The notes beneath the pieces are model-generated. The model saw nothing but the letters and a program-made list of their open reading frames with translations, ran no database searches and had not been told where the DNA came from. The translations under genes were made by a program, and so were the position numbers. Shown piece by piece: positions 4,945 through 6,337 of a stretch of 6,337 nt of DNA. How positions within the stretch are numbered: position 1 is the first letter of the stretch; the number at the start of each line of letters is the position of its first letter. This DNA comes from DATKZB01 sp035528235 (GTDB lineage: Bacteria; Planctomycetota; Phycisphaerae; FEN-1346), in assembly GCA_035528235.1 (NCBI GenBank), contig DATKZB010000050.1, positions 1-6,337 on the forward strand, written 5' to 3'.

Positions 4945-5520
4945 TCACTCGTCGAAGACGGCACGCATCGGGTCGCGGCCGATCGACGCGAGGTGTTTCG
5001 TCAGCAGCCGGACGTACCCGCGACGGATGATCGGCTCGTCGGCCAGGCCGAGGTCCGCCAGTTCCCCCAGCACCGCCTCCTCGGTCGGCCCCTCGACCTC
5101 GGCGAACCATCCCAGGTACGGCACGTCGTCGAGTACGACCTCGCACCGGCCGCCGTGGAAGGCCGTGCGGCGCTTCTCGTAGCGGAAGGCCTCCTCCATG
5201 CCCAGGGCCTGGAGGATCTGGACGAGCGGCTCGGCCGCCTCGACCTGGAGTTCGAACTCGGGGCGGCGTTTTACGCGGCTGTCGGCCTTACGTGGCCCCT
5301 TGAACGTCAGGATCGTCCGCAGGCACGCCCCGTCGGCCGGCCGGAACTCCTCGCGCACCCGCAGGGCCGACCCCCGGGCGCGAAGCGAGCCGGCCGCATC
5401 GTCGAACAGCCGGTTGACCTCGAAGACCGTCTCGCCCAGCGAGCGGCCGCGCGCGGCCATGCGGCGGCGGAACGCGTCGGGGTCGAGGACCCGGATCTTC
5501 GCCTCGATCTCCTCGCTCAT
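4945..5520 (-). CDS. cyaB: CYTH-domain protein, class IV adenylate cyclase CyaB-type
   Basis: The 191-residue protein is one CYTH triphosphate-tunnel domain. It shows ExExK at E4-I-E6-A-K8, ALRVRE (52-57) with Arg54 and Arg56, LTFKGP (71-76) with Lys74, and SRVKRRPEFELQVE (81-94). YEKRRTAF (114-121), LDDVPYLGWFAEVEG (130-144) and a closing helical SYVRLL-like segment (168-173, GYVRLL) complete it. CYTH enzymes bind phosphate-rich substrates with divalent metal. Members named CyaB make cAMP in a few bacteria, but many are triphosphatases acting on thiamine triphosphate or inorganic triphosphate, so the activity is uncertain. ATG 5520 places ExExK at the N-terminus as in the family, although no clear Shine-Dalgarno precedes it. 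The gene lies 104 nt downstream of nadB on the same strand and may share its transcript. Confidence 0.87.
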   Translation of the reverse strand: MSEEIEAKIRVLDPDAFRRRMAARGRSLGETVFEVNRLFDDAAGSLRARGSALRVREEFRPADGACLRTILTFKGPRKADSRVKRRPEFELQVEAAEPLVQILQALGMEEAFRYEKRRTAFHGGRCEVVLDDVPYLGWFAEVEGPTEEAVLGELADLGLADEPIIRRGYVRLLTKHLASIGRDPMRAVFDE

Positions 5521-5624
5521 GCCGGGGCTCGCGATCGAACTCGTTTCAGCACTCCCGGGCGACGGTCTGGAAAAGCCGCCGCGCCAGAGGCCGCGCCGTT
5601 GACAAAGCAGCCTCAAGCCCACGC

Positions 5625-6337
5625 CTACTCGAACCACGGTTCCCTGTCGCGGCAGACGAGGATGTGCTTCTGCCAGTGGGCGTCGTCGCGGTCAGGATGG
5701 TCCGCGCGGTAATGGACGCCGCGCGTCTCGGTCCGCAACAGCGCCGCGTGGGCCATGAGGCGACCGAGGGTCAGCATGTTCTGGAGTTCCCATCCGCCCG
5801 ACTGGTCGAACACCTTGTCGAGGACATAACTCTGCCAGAACTCGATAAGGGCATCGGCCTCGATCAGGTCGTCGGCGCTTCGGGCAATGCCGACGTACCG
5901 CCACATGAGCGCTCGGAGACTGTCGCTCACGTCGGGCAGGTGGAGTTCGCCCCGGGTGGAACGGCTGACGTCGCTGCGGATCCGCTCGGGCGCCTCGGCG
6001 CCGGCCCTGTCCCCAGCCGAGGTGCCGGCCAGGTCCTCCACGATGTGCCGGCCCGCCAGGCGCCCGTACACCAGGCCCTCGAGCAGGCTGTTCGACCCAA
6101 GCCGGTTCGCCCCGTGAAGCCACGTCGAGGACGCCTCGCCGCAGGCGTACAGGTGTCCGAGGCTGGTCCGCCCGACGGCGTCAACCCGCACGCCGCCAAC
6201 CATGTAGTGGGCGCTGGGGCGGACCGGGATCCGGTCGCGGGCGATGTCGATGTCGAACTGGGCGCACGCCTTGGCGATGCCCGGAAACCGACGCCGCACG
6301 TTGGGGCCAAACCCCGTTAGGTCCAGGAAGACGTTCG
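5625..6337 (-). CDS. nadB: L-aspartate oxidase, C-terminal part (cut by window edge)
   Basis: The visible 236 residues are the C-terminal part of NadB, the FAD enzyme that oxidises L-aspartate to iminoaspartate for quinolinate and NAD synthesis in the cytoplasm. The frame is open to the right edge; the FAD-binding N-terminus and start lie beyond it. The segment begins NVFLDLTGFGPN. It then shows RFPGIAKACAQFDIDIARD (16-34), IPVRPSAHYMVGG (36-48; His43 in the conserved substrate-contacting SAHY), LYACGEASSTWLHGANRLGS (62-81; Arg78) and NSLLEGLVYG (82-91). The C-terminal three-helix domain holds RYVGIARS (146-153) and TETRGVHYRAD (202-212). The HGANRL-SNSLLEGL signature favours NadB over the related succinate dehydrogenase and fumarate reductase subunits. 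The reading frame is clean with no frameshift. Confidence 0.93.
   Translation of the reverse strand, partial: NVFLDLTGFGPNVRRRFPGIAKACAQFDIDIARDRIPVRPSAHYMVGGVRVDAVGRTSLGHLYACGEASSTWLHGANRLGSNSLLEGLVYGRLAGRHIVEDLAGTSAGDRAGAEAPERIRSDVSRSTRGELHLPDVSDSLRALMWRYVGIARSADDLIEADALIEFWQSYVLDKVFDQSGGWELQNMLTLGRLMAHAALLRTETRGVHYRADHPDRDDAHWQKHILVCRDREPWFE

Noticed and set aside
5521..5624. Promoter for the CYTH gene in the gap after nadB
   Set aside because: TTGTCA on the reverse strand (5600-5605) has no -10-like hexamer at proper distance.

Overview
This is a GC-rich bacterial window with strong G/C preference at third codon positions. The gene families suggest a Planctomycetota-like organism: a secreted isochorismatase-fold hydrolase of the type common in planctomycetes, remnants of Gfo/Idh/MocA and heparinase-like genes, and short scattered transcription units. 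This assignment is inferred from family content and style; no phylogenetic marker is present.

Left part (1-1519): about 290 bases without a gene carry two strong hairpins that are inverted, diverged copies of one palindromic REP-like element. A small membrane-anchored protein with a BamE/SmpA-like domain (295-639, +) follows. It converges on a secreted isochorismatase-family cysteine hydrolase (668-1519, -).

Middle (1520-3526): a divergent intergenic region leads into a rightward group. The first gene (1681-2202) is an odd in-frame chimera: the NAD-binding half of a Gfo/Idh/MocA oxidoreductase joined to what looks like the C-terminal end of a heparinase-like protein. A probable class I SAM methyltransferase with a GTG start follows 17 nt later (2220-2963). 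leuD (3038-3526), the small subunit of 3-isopropylmalate dehydratase, has its own well-formed promoter and no leuC next to it in the window.

Right part (3527-6337): a lipoprotein with a Pro/Ala/Glu heptapeptide tandem repeat (3618-3986), a 59-residue SAP/Rho-N-like protein with four cysteines (4034-4213), and a TTG-start zinc-ribbon-like protein with a tryptophan-rich basic tail (4260-4910) form a likely operon with 46-47 nt gaps and good Shine-Dalgarno sites. On the opposite strand lie a CYTH-domain (CyaB-type) protein (4945-5520) and the 3' portion of nadB, L-aspartate oxidase (5625 to the right edge).

LeuD and NadB are biosynthetic housekeeping enzymes, for leucine and for NAD. The other genes do not form an obvious pathway with them. 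The items most worth a second look are the chimeric gene, the inverted palindrome pair, and the lipoprotein / SAP-Cys / zinc-ribbon cluster. I do not see a defence system, CRISPR array, transposase gene, tRNA or rRNA.
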